From JAGMCJ01 sp046761005 (GTDB taxonomy: Archaea; Thermoplasmatota; Thermoplasmata; RBG-16-68-12; JAGMCJ01): DNA of 59,211 bases. Shown piece after piece: positions 1 through 9,262 of this stretch. The stretch covers positions 1-59,211 of the forward strand of contig JBHIFI010000003.1 of the NCBI GenBank assembly GCA_046761005.1, written 5' to 3'. How positions within the stretch are numbered: the stretch's first letter is position 1; every line of letters starts with the position of its first letter. The notes under the pieces were generated by a model that was given only the letters and a program-made list of their open reading frames with translations, had not been told where the DNA came from and did not search any database. Made by a program: the position numbers and the translations under genes.

Positions 1-23
1 AGTAGCCCGAAATCTATTCTGAG

Positions 24-227
24 ATGATACCGGAAAAACCGCAGGGAGAGATACCCCAACCGCCGGAAAGGAGGAGGCCGCCCATAGTAGGCGAACCGCC
101 CTCACCGCTCTGGGCGGACATGAAGGACGAGCTCGATTCCATGAAGAAGGCGATTGCAGACCTCAGAAAGAGAGTGGAAGGGCTCGAAGGAAGGGTTTCC
201 GTACTCGAGGATGCAGTAAGGGGATAG
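24..227 (+). CDS. small proline-rich / coiled-coil protein
   Basis: The 67-residue ORF is complete: an in-frame stop lies at 3-5 and ATG at 24 is the first start. The first ~28 residues are proline- and charge-rich. Residues ~32-66 form heptad-like charged repeats (KDELDSMKKAIADLRKRVE, then LEGRVSVLE), a good short coiled coil. No family is recognised. It converges on the DRG GTPase gene, whose stop is one base away. An ORF on the other strand covers almost the same bases, but its protein is serine-rich and looks like a shadow. A coiled coil this short would probably oligomerise or tether a partner, which is inference. Confidence 0.5.
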   Translation: MIPEKPQGEIPQPPERRRPPIVGEPPSPLWADMKDELDSMKKAIADLRKRVEGLEGRVSVLEDAVRG

Positions 228-228
228 A

Positions 229-1326
229 TCACCTCCGAACCACTATGGTTACCACGTCCTCGTCCTTGAGCACGTGATTGAGCCCGACCATCTGTCCGGG
301 GAACTTTGCACTCTCACCCCAGACGTTCGCATATCTGAACTTCTGTCGGAAGTCCCTGTGGATAGCATCACAAACCATGCCGACAGTGGAACCCTGCTTC
401 ACAACGAGCGGCTCAGAGTAATCCACCTCCCCACCCTGAGGTTTCATGAAAATTCGAATGAATTCCAGCTCACTGAAAATATTCTCCCTCAGCCCATCCA
501 GCCCATCGCCCCTGAGGGCCGAGATAGGGAGAACGTTCCACTCCTTCAGTTTCCTCATGATGCGATAGATTTTCCTCTTTCGCACGAGGTCGATTTTGTT
601 TAGCACGACGAAGGCGGGTATGTAGGCCTTGTTCCCCGCCAGAAAATCGACGAGCCTGGACTCGGTGACATCTTCTCTAATGATAACATCAGCGTTGACA
701 TATCCCCATTCGCGGATCATGCCTTCTATTACACCTTCTCCCACGTGTGTGAGCTTCTTTGTAGAGCTCACGGTGAGGCCACCCCTGTCTCTGCTCTTGA
801 TTATGATCTCTGGCTTCTTCTGATTGAGCCTTATCCCTCCCGCCTCCAACTCGTCGGTGAGTAGGCTTACGTCCCACTCGTTGACATCCACAACTAGGAG
901 GATGAGATCGGAGGACCTCGCAACGGAAAGGACCTCGCGGCCCCTTCCCCGTCCTCGAGCGGCCCCATCGATCAGACCGGGCATGTCGAACAGCTGGAAT
1001 TTGGCACCTCGATAGTGCATCACTCCAGGTATCACGTTGAGCGTGGTGAAGTCGTATTCTCCGACCTCGCTCTCGGCGTTGGTGAGTTGATTGAGGAGCG
1101 TGCTCTTCCCCACATTCGGAAGACCAACGATCCCCACCGTCGCATTTCCTGACTTTCGGATGCCAAAGCCCTTCGCCTCTCCCCTTCCAGGTCCCTTTTC
1201 CAGCTTCTCCTTGAGTTTGGCAAGCCTCGCCTTTAGCTTGCCTATGTGATGCTCCGTCGCCTTATTGACGGGAGTTCGATGAATCTCCTCCTCAATCTCT
1301 CTTATGTGATCCTCGATCTTACCCAT
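229..1326 (-). CDS. DRG-family GTPase with C-terminal TGS domain
   Basis: This OBG/DRG-type translation-associated GTPase is the archaeal homologue of eukaryotic developmentally regulated GTP-binding proteins, thought to act on ribosomes. From the chosen start it has a basic helical N-terminus (IEEEIHRTPVNKATEHHIGK), a P-loop GLPNVGKST, a G3 motif DMPGL, a G4 motif NKID and a C-terminal TGS domain over the last ~75 residues, which includes KQGSTVGMV and ends VVTIVVRR. An ATG nine codons upstream (1353) is possible. I prefer 1326 because DRG proteins begin close to this helical motif. It lies 15-42 bases downstream of carbamate kinase on the same strand, so co-transcription is likely. Confidence 0.93.
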   Translation of the reverse strand: MGKIEDHIREIEEEIHRTPVNKATEHHIGKLKARLAKLKEKLEKGPGRGEAKGFGIRKSGNATVGIVGLPNVGKSTLLNQLTNAESEVGEYDFTTLNVIPGVMHYRGAKFQLFDMPGLIDGAARGRGRGREVLSVARSSDLILLVVDVNEWDVSLLTDELEAGGIRLNQKKPEIIIKSRDRGGLTVSSTKKLTHVGEGVIEGMIREWGYVNADVIIREDVTESRLVDFLAGNKAYIPAFVVLNKIDLVRKRKIYRIMRKLKEWNVLPISALRGDGLDGLRENIFSELEFIRIFMKPQGGEVDYSEPLVVKQGSTVGMVCDAIHRDFRQKFRYANVWGESAKFPGQMVGLNHVLKDEDVVTIVVRR

Positions 1327-1368
1327 CGAATAGAAAACCACCTGATCATTCAAAACGATTTCGTCCTC

Positions 1369-2322
1369 TCAGGGCTCCATCGTCGTCCCCGCGCGTCCCT
1401 CAAGAGCCTCTGGAAAACCATCCAGAGAGCAGACAATCGCTCTCTTTCCGCCGGCCTCCAGAAATTCGATGGCAGCTCTAATCTTGGGACCCATACTTCC
1501 GGGCGGGAACTGCTCCTCATCGAGATATCTCTTGGCATCCGCGAGCGTCATGGTATCCAAATCCACCTGGTCCTTACTTCCGAGGTTCAGAGAGACCTTC
1601 TCGACGTCCGTGATGAGGACGAGTGTCTCGGCCATGAGCTCCCTGGCCAGGAGGCTTGCTGTGCAATCCTTGTCTATTACGGCATCCACGCCCACGTAGT
1701 TGTTACCTTCCTTTACGACCGGGATTCCTCCGCCGCCGCCTACTATAATCACCTTTCCCCTGGGCTTCATTCTCAGGTACTCCCTAATCCCATCCATTAC
1801 GAGGACCTCGAGCGGCAGGGGTGAGGGAACCAATCTGCGGTACCCGCCGCGCACCTTGTCCTCCTTCATAATCCACCCCTTTTTCTTCATAAGATGCATT
1901 GCCCGCCTCTTTCTGTAGTACGGACCTACGGGCTTGGTGGGGTTGGCGAAAGCTTCATCCTTCATGTCAACGAGGACCTGGGAGACAAGGGCAAAGACTG
2001 GCCTCACCTCGTTCTGCCTTCTGAGCTCGCTGAGTATGTTCTGCTGTAGTACGTATCCTATTTGACCCTGGGATTCGGCCACGCAAACGTCCATGGGATT
2101 CGCGGGAACCTTCTCCCTTGCCTCTTCATTCTTGATAAGAATATTGCCCACTTGGGGTCCATTTCCGTGGGTCAGGATCACGTCATATCCTAGTTTGGCT
2201 AGATCGACTATATGAGGAGTGATCTTCTGCACGTTGTACTCCTGTTCCTCCACCGCATTGTTCCCTGAGGGAAGAATCGCGTTGCCTCCCACAGCTATTA
2301 CTATTCTGGGCAATGGCTTCAC
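1369..2322 (-). CDS. arcC: carbamate kinase
   Basis: Carbamate kinase reversibly transfers phosphate between carbamoyl phosphate and ADP, giving ATP in arginine or purine fermentation, or feeding carbamoyl phosphate to biosynthesis. The 317 residues match the family length. The N-terminal VIAVGGNAI and the nucleotide-fold motifs THGNGPQVG, AESQGQIGY and VGGGGGIPV are characteristic of the amino-acid-kinase superfamily and of this family, and D-K-D in VIDKDCTAS is present. The start is GTG at 2322, just downstream of a TATA-like box (2352-2359), so the transcript is nearly leaderless. No arginine deiminase or ornithine carbamoyltransferase gene is in the window, so the direction of the reaction cannot be told from context. 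Confidence 0.95.
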   Translation of the reverse strand: MKPLPRIVIAVGGNAILPSGNNAVEEQEYNVQKITPHIVDLAKLGYDVILTHGNGPQVGNILIKNEEAREKVPANPMDVCVAESQGQIGYVLQQNILSELRRQNEVRPVFALVSQVLVDMKDEAFANPTKPVGPYYRKRRAMHLMKKKGWIMKEDKVRGGYRRLVPSPLPLEVLVMDGIREYLRMKPRGKVIIVGGGGGIPVVKEGNNYVGVDAVIDKDCTASLLARELMAETLVLITDVEKVSLNLGSKDQVDLDTMTLADAKRYLDEEQFPPGSMGPKIRAAIEFLEAGGKRAIVCSLDGFPEALEGRAGTTMEP

Positions 2323-2351
2323 CAGAGAATTACAATCATCAACCCACTATC

Positions 2352-2380
2352 ATATAAATCTTTCAGAAGCGTTTTATATG
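2352..2380. promoter_or_regulatory. back-to-back TATA boxes, carbamate kinase / membrane zinc-ribbon gene
   Basis: Two TATA-like boxes lie side by side in the divergent gap: ATTTATAT on the minus strand at 2352-2359, 30 bases from the arcC GTG, and TTTTATAT on the plus strand at 2372-2379, 24 to 31 bases before the ATG at 2403. Both spacings predict transcripts with almost no 5' leader. Confidence 0.6.
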
Positions 2381-2402
2381 CAGAACAATCTTAGCATCCA
2401 CA

Positions 2403-3386
<984 letters not shown>

Positions 3387-3497
3387 ACGGGAGTGCTCAC
3401 GTTCTCCGCTCAAAATCCAGTGATGGCGAGTTCTGGACTAGCCCCGATTAGTGAAGCCTCTAAGTCAAGAAGCCAGTGGTGCTATGTATCCTCAGGC

Positions 3498-3887
3498 TCA
3501 CTTCCTTCCCAAATAGATTGCTCTCTTCTCTTCTCTGAAATCAGGATCTCCCGTGACGATCTTCGCATCAACATCTCTTGCGGTGGCGAGGATCAAGCTA
3601 TCGCCCAATCCCCGTCTCTTCTCGTGCCTTATCTTGGCCGCTTCCACAGCGATATCGGTTGAAACGTGAACTCCATGGCACCTCTCCCGGATGGTCAGAA
3701 TCGCTTCCTCCGCCGCCGCCTCATCGTAAAAGGCGAGAAACCATCTGTAAACCTCAGCAATATTGATTGTGGAAACGTAAGCCTCCTGCTGTCCTTCAAT
3801 GAACTTGGCGGCATCTTTACTCTTGGGACCTCTCCGCCAATACTCGATCCAAGCCCACGAATCGATTAGGATCTTAGAGCCTGTCAA
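3498..3887 (-). CDS. vapC: VapC-type PIN-domain toxin (pair 1)
   Basis: PIN-domain ribonuclease toxin of a type II toxin-antitoxin pair; VapC proteins cleave RNA, often tRNA or rRNA, using Mg2+. Its 129 residues carry the expected acidic quartet: Asp in KILIDSWAW, Glu in INIAEVYRW, Asp in RGLGDSLIL and Asp in IVTGDPDF. The start is TTG at 3887, inside the antitoxin gene, preceded by GGGAAG. It overlaps vapB by 14 bases, the usual coupled arrangement. It converges on the membrane zinc-ribbon gene. Confidence 0.9.
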   Translation of the reverse strand: MTGSKILIDSWAWIEYWRRGPKSKDAAKFIEGQQEAYVSTINIAEVYRWFLAFYDEAAAEEAILTIRERCHGVHVSTDIAVEAAKIRHEKRRGLGDSLILATARDVDAKIVTGDPDFREEKRAIYLGRK

Positions 3888-4065
3888 TCTCTTCCCTCTT
3901 GAATGGTTTCAGCTTTGGATACCTCCCTCTTTGGGAGACCTTTAGGGTCTTGCTTGACCTTATGAGGCTTCTAATTAGCTCCTCGTAGGTCTCAACACCT
4001 TCCTCTTCCTTGAGTTTCCTCAATAGCTCAAGTGTTTTTTTGCCCACCTGAATAGTTGTTGACAT
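3874..4065 (-). CDS. vapB: VapB-type antitoxin (pair 1)
   Basis: This 63-residue partner of the PIN toxin binds DNA through its N-terminus and neutralises VapC through its C-terminus. It begins MSTTIQVGKKTLELLRKLKE, a short beta-strand plus helix typical of ribbon-helix-helix-like archaeal VapB proteins, and ends in a basic stretch (KLKPFKREEIDRL) suited to occupying the toxin. A TATA-like CTATATAG at 4096-4103 lies about 31 bases before the ATG. VapB-VapC complexes usually repress their own promoter. Confidence 0.85.
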   Translation of the reverse strand: MSTTIQVGKKTLELLRKLKEEEGVETYEELIRSLIRSSKTLKVSQRGRYPKLKPFKREEIDRL

Positions 4066-4233
4066 GCTCTCACTATATTCCTATGGCACTATGGACTATA
4101 TAGCGATATCCCTGGTGACACATGCGAAAAAACCCGTAGAGGCACCGAAGCGGGAGGGATGACCACAGCACAGTGAAACCACCATTCAGGTCTTTGCTGC
4201 TGAAAAGATTTTTTTCCAGTCCAGTCATCAAAG

Positions 4234-4243
4234 CTTAAATATC
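4234..4243 (+). promoter_or_regulatory. TATA-like box for the topoisomerase VI operon
   Basis: CTTAAATATC at 4234-4243 precedes top6B and predicts transcription starting around 4265. A purine-rich ribosome-binding sequence, GGTGAT, lies just before the TTG start at 4302, so this transcript has a short leader with a Shine-Dalgarno site. Confidence 0.5.
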
Positions 4244-4301
4244 TCGGTCACGATATAGATAACGATCCGATGGATGGGATGCATCCAGGGATGGTGATAG
4301 T

Positions 4302-6317
4302 TTGGCAGTCAAATCCGTAGCCGAAAGGTTAGCTCAGAAACAGAGGGAGATATCCGTATCCGAGTTCTTTGAGAGGAACAAGCACATTCTCGGTTTCGAC
4401 TCTCTTACAAGGGCGCTCATTACATCGGTGAAGGAGGGAGTGGAGAACAGTCTCGATGCTGCAGAAGAGGCGGGCATACTGCCCGAGATATATGTCGAAC
4501 TTGAGAGGCTCTCCAGGAACGAGTACAAGGTAGTGGTAGAGGACAACGGACCTGGAATCGTCAAGCGGGTTGTTCCCAAGATATTCGGGAAGCTGCTCTA
4601 CGGATCCAGATTCTACAGTCTGAGGCAGGCGAGAGGAGCTCAGGGTATCGGAATTTCCGCGGTCGTCATGTACGCACAGCTCACCACTGGAAGGCCGTCG
4701 AAGATAAGAACGAAGGTAAAGGAGAAGGATGTCGCCTACGAAATCGAGCTGATGCTTGACACGAAGAAGAATAGGCCTTTGAAAGTGAGGGATGACTTTG
4801 TTGTCTGGGACAAACCTCACGGGACGAGATTCGAAGCGACAGTACGTGGGAGATACGTTACTGGAAAGCAGTCCGTCTATGAGTATCTGCGAAGCACTGC
4901 GATAGTGAATCCTCACGCGAGAATCGTCTATAGATCGCCCAACGGTGAGGATATGGTTTTCGAGAGGGCGACGGAGGACCTCCCGGAGCTCACCAAGGAG
5001 ATCAAGCCCCATCCGCACGGAATTGAGCTGGGAATGCTAATGAAGATGGCCAAGTACACGAAGAGCATCAAGATGGTCTCTTTCCTCAAGACGGAGTTCG
5101 AGAGGATAAGCTATAGGGTCGCAAGAGAGATATGCCAGAAGGCGGAAATCCCAGAGGACCAGAAGCCGAAGAAGCTAACGCTCGAGCAAGGGAGGGCCAT
5201 TCTGAAGGCCATAAGAAAGGTCAAGATAATGTCCCCGCCAACGGATTGCCTTTCTCCAATAGGCGAGAGGCTTATAAGGAAGGGACTGAAGAATGTGCTT
5301 GGTGACCTCAAACCAGAATTCTACTGCCCGCCAGTGACGCGCGAGCCCTCAGTCTACTCGGGGAACCCATTCGTTGTGGAGGTGGGCATCGTTTACGGAG
5401 GCGATCTTCCAGCGGACCAGCCGGTTGAGGTCCTCAGATATGCGAATAGGGTCCCGCTTCTCTATCAGCAGGGTGGATGCGCCCTCACGGCTGGGTTGGA
5501 GCAAGTTGACTGGAGAAGATACGGGCTGGAACAGCGTGGGGGCAGGGGGCTTCCTTTTGGTCCGGCAATAATACTCGTTCATCTCGCCTCGACCAAGGTG
5601 CCCTTCACGTCAGAGGCAAAGGAGGCAGTTGCAAACATTCCTGTGATTACGGAAGAGATAAAGCGCGGTCTGATGGCATGCGGTAGAAGACTGAGGACGC
5701 ATCTTAACAAGAAGAAGAAAAGGGTGAAGACACAGGAGAAGTTCGAAATCGTTCAGAGGATTCTTCCTGAGATTGCGGTGAAGAGCGCAGGAATAGTACA
5801 CAAGTCCGTCCCAAATTTGGACCGGACAATCACAAAGATAATGGACGTCGTCTGGATAGACGAGAGGATAGATTACTCGAAGAAGAAGCACAAGGTGACG
5901 ATTGACGTATATAACTACACGCCCAAAGCAAAGAAATTCACTCTCCACGCTGTCCTACCAGATGGTAATCTCGACAGGAAATCCATAAACCCGAAGCCCA
6001 ACGAGATAAAGGACGGTGGGAAGATCACTTGGACTCTGAAGAGGATTCCCTCAACGAAGAAGGAGGAGGTTACCTTTGTTCTCTCCGGCTTGGACTCCGA
6101 TGATTACGACGAGACTGAGCTTTATGTTAGCGGGATAAACCCCCAGTATGTCATAGGCGCTGAGCCTCTGCCCGGTGACTGGGACATAGAAGTTAGAGAG
6201 TTCAAGAGGCTCGAGGCGGCTGAGGAAGCGCCCGAGGAGGAAATTGATTATGATGAGTTAGAGGAAGAACTTGAGGAGGATTCGTATGGAAAAGAACAGG
6301 AATCAGAAGCCTATTGA
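4302..6317 (+). CDS. top6B: type II DNA topoisomerase VI subunit B
   Basis: This is the ATPase subunit of topoisomerase VI, an A2B2 enzyme that passes one duplex through another and relaxes supercoils and decatenates daughter chromosomes in archaea. The 671 residues show the GHKL/Bergerat fold: Glu/Asn in EGVENSLDAAEEAG, DNGPGI, and the glycine-rich ATP lid GARGAQGIGIS. The helix-turn and transducer domains follow, then an immunoglobulin-like C-terminal domain and an acidic tail (EEEIDYDELEEELEED). The start is TTG with GGTGAT five bases upstream. It overlaps top6A by 32 bases, so the two subunits are translationally coupled. Thermoplasmatales proper lack this enzyme, which helps place the organism outside that order. 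Confidence 0.97.
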   Translation: MAVKSVAERLAQKQREISVSEFFERNKHILGFDSLTRALITSVKEGVENSLDAAEEAGILPEIYVELERLSRNEYKVVVEDNGPGIVKRVVPKIFGKLLYGSRFYSLRQARGAQGIGISAVVMYAQLTTGRPSKIRTKVKEKDVAYEIELMLDTKKNRPLKVRDDFVVWDKPHGTRFEATVRGRYVTGKQSVYEYLRSTAIVNPHARIVYRSPNGEDMVFERATEDLPELTKEIKPHPHGIELGMLMKMAKYTKSIKMVSFLKTEFERISYRVAREICQKAEIPEDQKPKKLTLEQGRAILKAIRKVKIMSPPTDCLSPIGERLIRKGLKNVLGDLKPEFYCPPVTREPSVYSGNPFVVEVGIVYGGDLPADQPVEVLRYANRVPLLYQQGGCALTAGLEQVDWRRYGLEQRGGRGLPFGPAIILVHLASTKVPFTSEAKEAVANIPVITEEIKRGLMACGRRLRTHLNKKKKRVKTQEKFEIVQRILPEIAVKSAGIVHKSVPNLDRTITKIMDVVWIDERIDYSKKKHKVTIDVYNYTPKAKKFTLHAVLPDGNLDRKSINPKPNEIKDGGKITWTLKRIPSTKKEEVTFVLSGLDSDDYDETELYVSGINPQYVIGAEPLPGDWDIEVREFKRLEAAEEAPEEEIDYDELEEELEEDSYGKEQESEAY

Positions 6318-7383
6318 CGAGCTTTATCACATTGCCGAGAGCATTTACAGCCAACTCCATTCTGGTGATGTCCCCAAGATGAGCATTCCACTAAGAACTA
6401 AGAGCAACATAAGCTTCATGCCCAGGAAGGGCGTCTGGAAATATGGTAGGGCGAAGGGAGCAAGAACCGCCAAGAAGATACGAGGGGCCTATATGCTCCT
6501 CCGCACGATGTACATGCTCGATTTCATAAAGGAGATGATGGAGCAGAATAAGTCGTCCACGCTCAGGGAGATGTACTACATATCCGAGGGATGGGGTCAA
6601 GCGAAGTTCGGATCGCAGAATGAATCTAACCACCTCGCAGAGGATATCGAGATTATCACGGGGTGCATGCGTGAGGACTTCAAGCTTAGGCCCGAGGAGG
6701 ATGGAGCCAGATTGATTGGAAACCTCACGATTGAAGAGACAAATAGGAGGGGGGAGAAGATGAAAATCAACTGCCGCGATGATGTGGGCGATTCAGGCTA
6801 CGGAATTCCGTACAATGTTGAGAAGGAGAAACTTCGCCTCCTCAATGTCGACGCGGATTTCGCCATAGCGATAGAAACTGGCGGTATGTTCGACAGGCTC
6901 GTTGAGAACGGTTTCGACGAATCCTCAAGGTGCATTCTAATTCATCTGAAGGGTCAGCCCGCCCGCTCGACACGAAGATTCATGAAGCGCTTGAATGAGG
7001 AGATGAACGTCCCATTGATCGTGTTTACGGATGGCGATCCCTGGTCTTTTAGAATATTCGCATCCGTGGCCTACGGGGCGATAAAGACAGCACACATCTC
7101 GGAGTACTTAGCGACACCCACGGCTGTTTTCTTGGGGATAACGTCCTCGGACATACTGAATTACGAGCTTCCCACGGACAAGCTGAGCGCGCAGGACATC
7201 AAAGCTCTTGAGTCCGAACTCACTGACCCGAGATTCAAGGACAGATTCTGGAAGGACGAGATAGAGCTGATGCTCAAGATGAAGAAGAAGGCAGAGCAGC
7301 AGGCGCTGGCGAAGTACGGGTTGGATTTCGCTACGGATACCTATCTGCCGGAAAAGCTGAGCCAACTAGGTCTGATGAAGTAG
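6286..7383 (+). CDS. top6A: DNA topoisomerase VI subunit A (Spo11-like)
   Basis: This is the DNA-cleaving subunit of topoisomerase VI and a homologue of meiotic Spo11. The winged-helix (CAP) domain holds the nucleophilic tyrosine in TLREMYYISEGWG (Tyr97 or Tyr98 from this start). The Toprim domain follows with Glu in AIAIETGGMF and the metal-binding DGDP in VFTDGDPWSF. I chose ATG 6286 over the in-frame TTG at 6271 because GAGGAGG (6273-6279) stands six bases ahead of it. This gives 365 residues, normal for the family. It lies inside the 3' end of top6B. Confidence 0.97.
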   Translation: MEKNRNQKPIDELYHIAESIYSQLHSGDVPKMSIPLRTKSNISFMPRKGVWKYGRAKGARTAKKIRGAYMLLRTMYMLDFIKEMMEQNKSSTLREMYYISEGWGQAKFGSQNESNHLAEDIEIITGCMREDFKLRPEEDGARLIGNLTIEETNRRGEKMKINCRDDVGDSGYGIPYNVEKEKLRLLNVDADFAIAIETGGMFDRLVENGFDESSRCILIHLKGQPARSTRRFMKRLNEEMNVPLIVFTDGDPWSFRIFASVAYGAIKTAHISEYLATPTAVFLGITSSDILNYELPTDKLSAQDIKALESELTDPRFKDRFWKDEIELMLKMKKKAEQQALAKYGLDFATDTYLPEKLSQLGLMK

Positions 7384-7404
7384 CGTCGCATTGGCGGGCA
7401 CAGC

Positions 7405-7412
7405 CTTATAAG
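7405..7412 (+). promoter_or_regulatory. TATA box for the DUF89 gene
   Basis: CTTATAAG at 7405-7412 ends 23 bases before the ATG at 7436, which implies a leaderless transcript separate from the topoisomerase VI operon. Confidence 0.55.
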
Positions 7413-7435
7413 AGAACTCTGTCTTATGACAGCCG

Positions 7436-8302
7436 ATGAAGATTCGGCCAGAGTGCTTTCCTTGCCTCCTCAGGCGCTCTCTTTATGAAACGAATCTCGT
7501 GAATCCTGAGCTTGGCTACGAGGCGATGAAGGTCGCTGCTGAGATCCTCCTGCGCGAGTTCGATCGGAATGCGAACTCGGCCGAGGTGGCAACCAAGGTC
7601 CATAGGGCAGTCTATGACTTGCTGGGCACAGAGGATCCGTACAGGGAGATGAAGAGAAGAAGTAATGAGATCGCACGGAAGCTCTTTCCCCGAGCGGAGG
7701 GCCTCATTCGGGAGTCCCAAGATCCATTCAAGGCAGCTGTGATATGTTCAATCGCGGGAAACGTTCTGGATTTTGGAATAAGATCGAAAATTAGCGGGCC
7801 AGAGGAGCTCGAGCCCGTTTTCGAGAAGATATATGCTGAGGGATTGGGACACGACGGTACTCCTCAAATCAAGGAGATACTAGCAGAATCGGAGGAGGTT
7901 CTTCTTTTCGGAGACAATGCCGGTGAGATAGTGTTCGACAGGCTTCTCATCGAGGAACTGAAGAAGTTTGGCGGGAAGGTCGCGTATGTTGTAAGGGGCA
8001 AGCCGATACTGACCGATGCAACCATTGAGGATGTTCGTGAGTTCCATCTAGATGAGATGGTAGATGAGATTCTGACGACCAATGCATTCGCGGTCGGTGT
8101 GGACTTCAACCGCTTGGATAGCACTCTGAAAGAAAAGTTGGAGAAAGCTGACTTGATAATCTGCAAGGGTATGGCGAACTGGGAGTCCTTTTCTGATCAG
8201 GATTACAGGCCAATCGCCTATCTGGTTCATGCGAAATGCAAACCTGTGGCGGAAAGCATGGGCGTCCCGCTCGACCGAAGCTCTGCGAAGCTTTTCGAAT
8301 GA
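7436..8302 (+). CDS. DUF89 / ARMT1-like metal-dependent phosphatase
   Basis: A member of the DUF89 family, whose studied members are Mn/Co-dependent damage-control phosphatases acting on sugar phosphates or phosphopantetheine-like metabolites. The 288 residues begin with the archaeal-type CxxC opening (MKIRPECFPCLLRR). They then show the family motifs: ICSIAGNVLDFGI, the metal-binding LFGDNAGEIVFDRLLIEEL, and Lys/Gly in ICKGMANWES. In CoA biosynthesis such proteins remove damaged intermediates; a substrate cannot be assigned here. It converges on the DUF998 membrane gene, one base away. Confidence 0.9.
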   Translation: MKIRPECFPCLLRRSLYETNLVNPELGYEAMKVAAEILLREFDRNANSAEVATKVHRAVYDLLGTEDPYREMKRRSNEIARKLFPRAEGLIRESQDPFKAAVICSIAGNVLDFGIRSKISGPEELEPVFEKIYAEGLGHDGTPQIKEILAESEEVLLFGDNAGEIVFDRLLIEELKKFGGKVAYVVRGKPILTDATIEDVREFHLDEMVDEILTTNAFAVGVDFNRLDSTLKEKLEKADLIICKGMANWESFSDQDYRPIAYLVHAKCKPVAESMGVPLDRSSAKLFE

Positions 8303-8303
8303 T

Positions 8304-8900
8304 TCATTCCTGCAAAGAGTTCTCTTTTTCTTTTGAGCGGGCGAAAAGGATCATCTGAATGGAGACCACGAGGACCCATATGATGGCTTCAAGCACGGCT
8401 ATGGTTTCCATAAGTGGCCCCGTTCCAAGCGGGATCACAAGGAAAAAAGAGAATATGATGATGATTGTGAGCGGTGCAGCTATGCGCCGGAAGACGGTAG
8501 AATGAATCATTGGCCGAGCCAAGATCACTAATGCGATGCCAAAGAACAGAAAGAAGGAGACACTGACGATGTGATGTATTGGCTTTACATCTTCGGGAAA
8601 GAGTCCTATGAGGAACAAAAAGACGCCTGCCAGAACAAGGACGATGCTGCCCAGCCTTCCCAGTATGTGCTCGCGTAGAGTCTGCCATATTCCCCAAGCA
8701 AATGGCATTCCAATGAGCGCTGTGGACATCAGTCCAAGATTGAAGGCTAGAGCTCCATCTCTTATGCCCAGATCGCTCAGATAGTTCCCGCCAAAACTGT
8801 ACCAGGGACTCAATGACCAGGCTATGCTGTATCCCACTAAGAAGCAGATCACAAGTATAAGCCCGCTAGAACCTCCTATCTTCATTGCGTTGTGTCGCAT
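8304..8900 (-). CDS. DUF998-family membrane protein
   Basis: An integral membrane protein of the DUF998 type, with unknown function. Six hydrophobic segments are visible: GLILVICFLVGYSIAWSL, FNLGLMSTALIGMPFAWGI, IVLVLAGVFLFLIGLF, IVSVSFFLFFGIALVILA, APLTIIIIFSFFLVIPL and AIIWVLVVSIQMILFA. The loop SPWYSFGGNYLSDLG is characteristic of the family (the NxLSDLG motif). Several starts are possible. ATG 8900 (199 residues) and ATG 8885 are both reasonable; I discount the in-frame start at 8966 because its extra residues are polar and unlike the family. Confidence 0.8.
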   Translation of the reverse strand: MRHNAMKIGGSSGLILVICFLVGYSIAWSLSPWYSFGGNYLSDLGIRDGALAFNLGLMSTALIGMPFAWGIWQTLREHILGRLGSIVLVLAGVFLFLIGLFPEDVKPIHHIVSVSFFLFFGIALVILARPMIHSTVFRRIAAPLTIIIIFSFFLVIPLGTGPLMETIAVLEAIIWVLVVSIQMILFARSKEKENSLQE

Positions 8901-8997
8901 ATTGAAGTCGCCGATGCACGCGGGAGGATGAATACTTTCGCTTCCGTGACGTTGCCAGGTGCACATACCAAAGATTGGACATTGGACAGAATGAAAG

Positions 8998-9071
8998 TGC
9001 CCGAGCCGGAATTCGAATCCGGGTCCGAAGCTCCGCAGGCTTCCAGGATATCCAAGCTACCCCACTCGGGC
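8998..9071 (-). tRNA. tRNA-Arg (anticodon GCG)
   Basis: A complete cloverleaf can be folded on the minus strand. The acceptor stem GCCCGAG pairs with CTCGGGC, with discriminator A. The D-arm is of the common archaeal type GGGGTAGCTTGG..TATCCT. The anticodon stem GAAGC/GCTTC encloses loop CTGCGGA, so the anticodon is GCG and reads CGC/CGU as arginine. A four-base variable loop leads to T-arm CCGGA-TTCGAAT-TCCGG. The length is 74 bases, with no encoded CCA and no intron. A TATA-like box (AAATTAAAG, 9095-9103) ends 24 bases upstream. Confidence 0.93.
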
Positions 9072-9094
9072 TCATTTCTGTCATATTCCGCAGC

Positions 9095-9103
9095 CTTTAA
9101 TTT
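9095..9103 (-). promoter_or_regulatory. TATA-like box for tRNA-Arg
   Basis: Read on the minus strand, AAATTAAAG lies 24-32 bases before the first tRNA base, the expected distance for archaeal TBP-directed initiation. Confidence 0.5.
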
Positions 9104-9214
9104 GTTTCGCCCGCCTAACATCGTCCGATCTCGACTTGAAGGATGCGAAGAATCTTTGACGAAATCGGCTGTTGCGAGTCGGAGAAGCGCCAACCTCATG
9201 ACTTTTCACGCAAC

Positions 9215-9224
9215 CTTTATTTTC
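9215..9224 (+). promoter_or_regulatory. TATA-like box for the 2-oxoacid oxidoreductase operon
   Basis: CTTTATTTTC at 9215-9224 would place transcription start near 9245, just ahead of the GGAGGTG ribosome-binding site at 9250-9256. This gives a short leader with a strong Shine-Dalgarno site. Confidence 0.45.
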
Positions 9225-9262
9225 AGACTTGGCATAGAGACTGCTCCCCGGAGGTGGGGATT

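Noticed and set aside
14..232. minus-strand 72-residue ORF overlapping the coiled-coil gene
   Set aside because: Its protein is Ser/Gly-rich and low-complexity, and the plus-strand product has a credible coiled coil.
4329..5018. long minus-strand ORF opposite top6B
   Set aside because: It lies completely within a well-supported topoisomerase VI gene and has no family resemblance.
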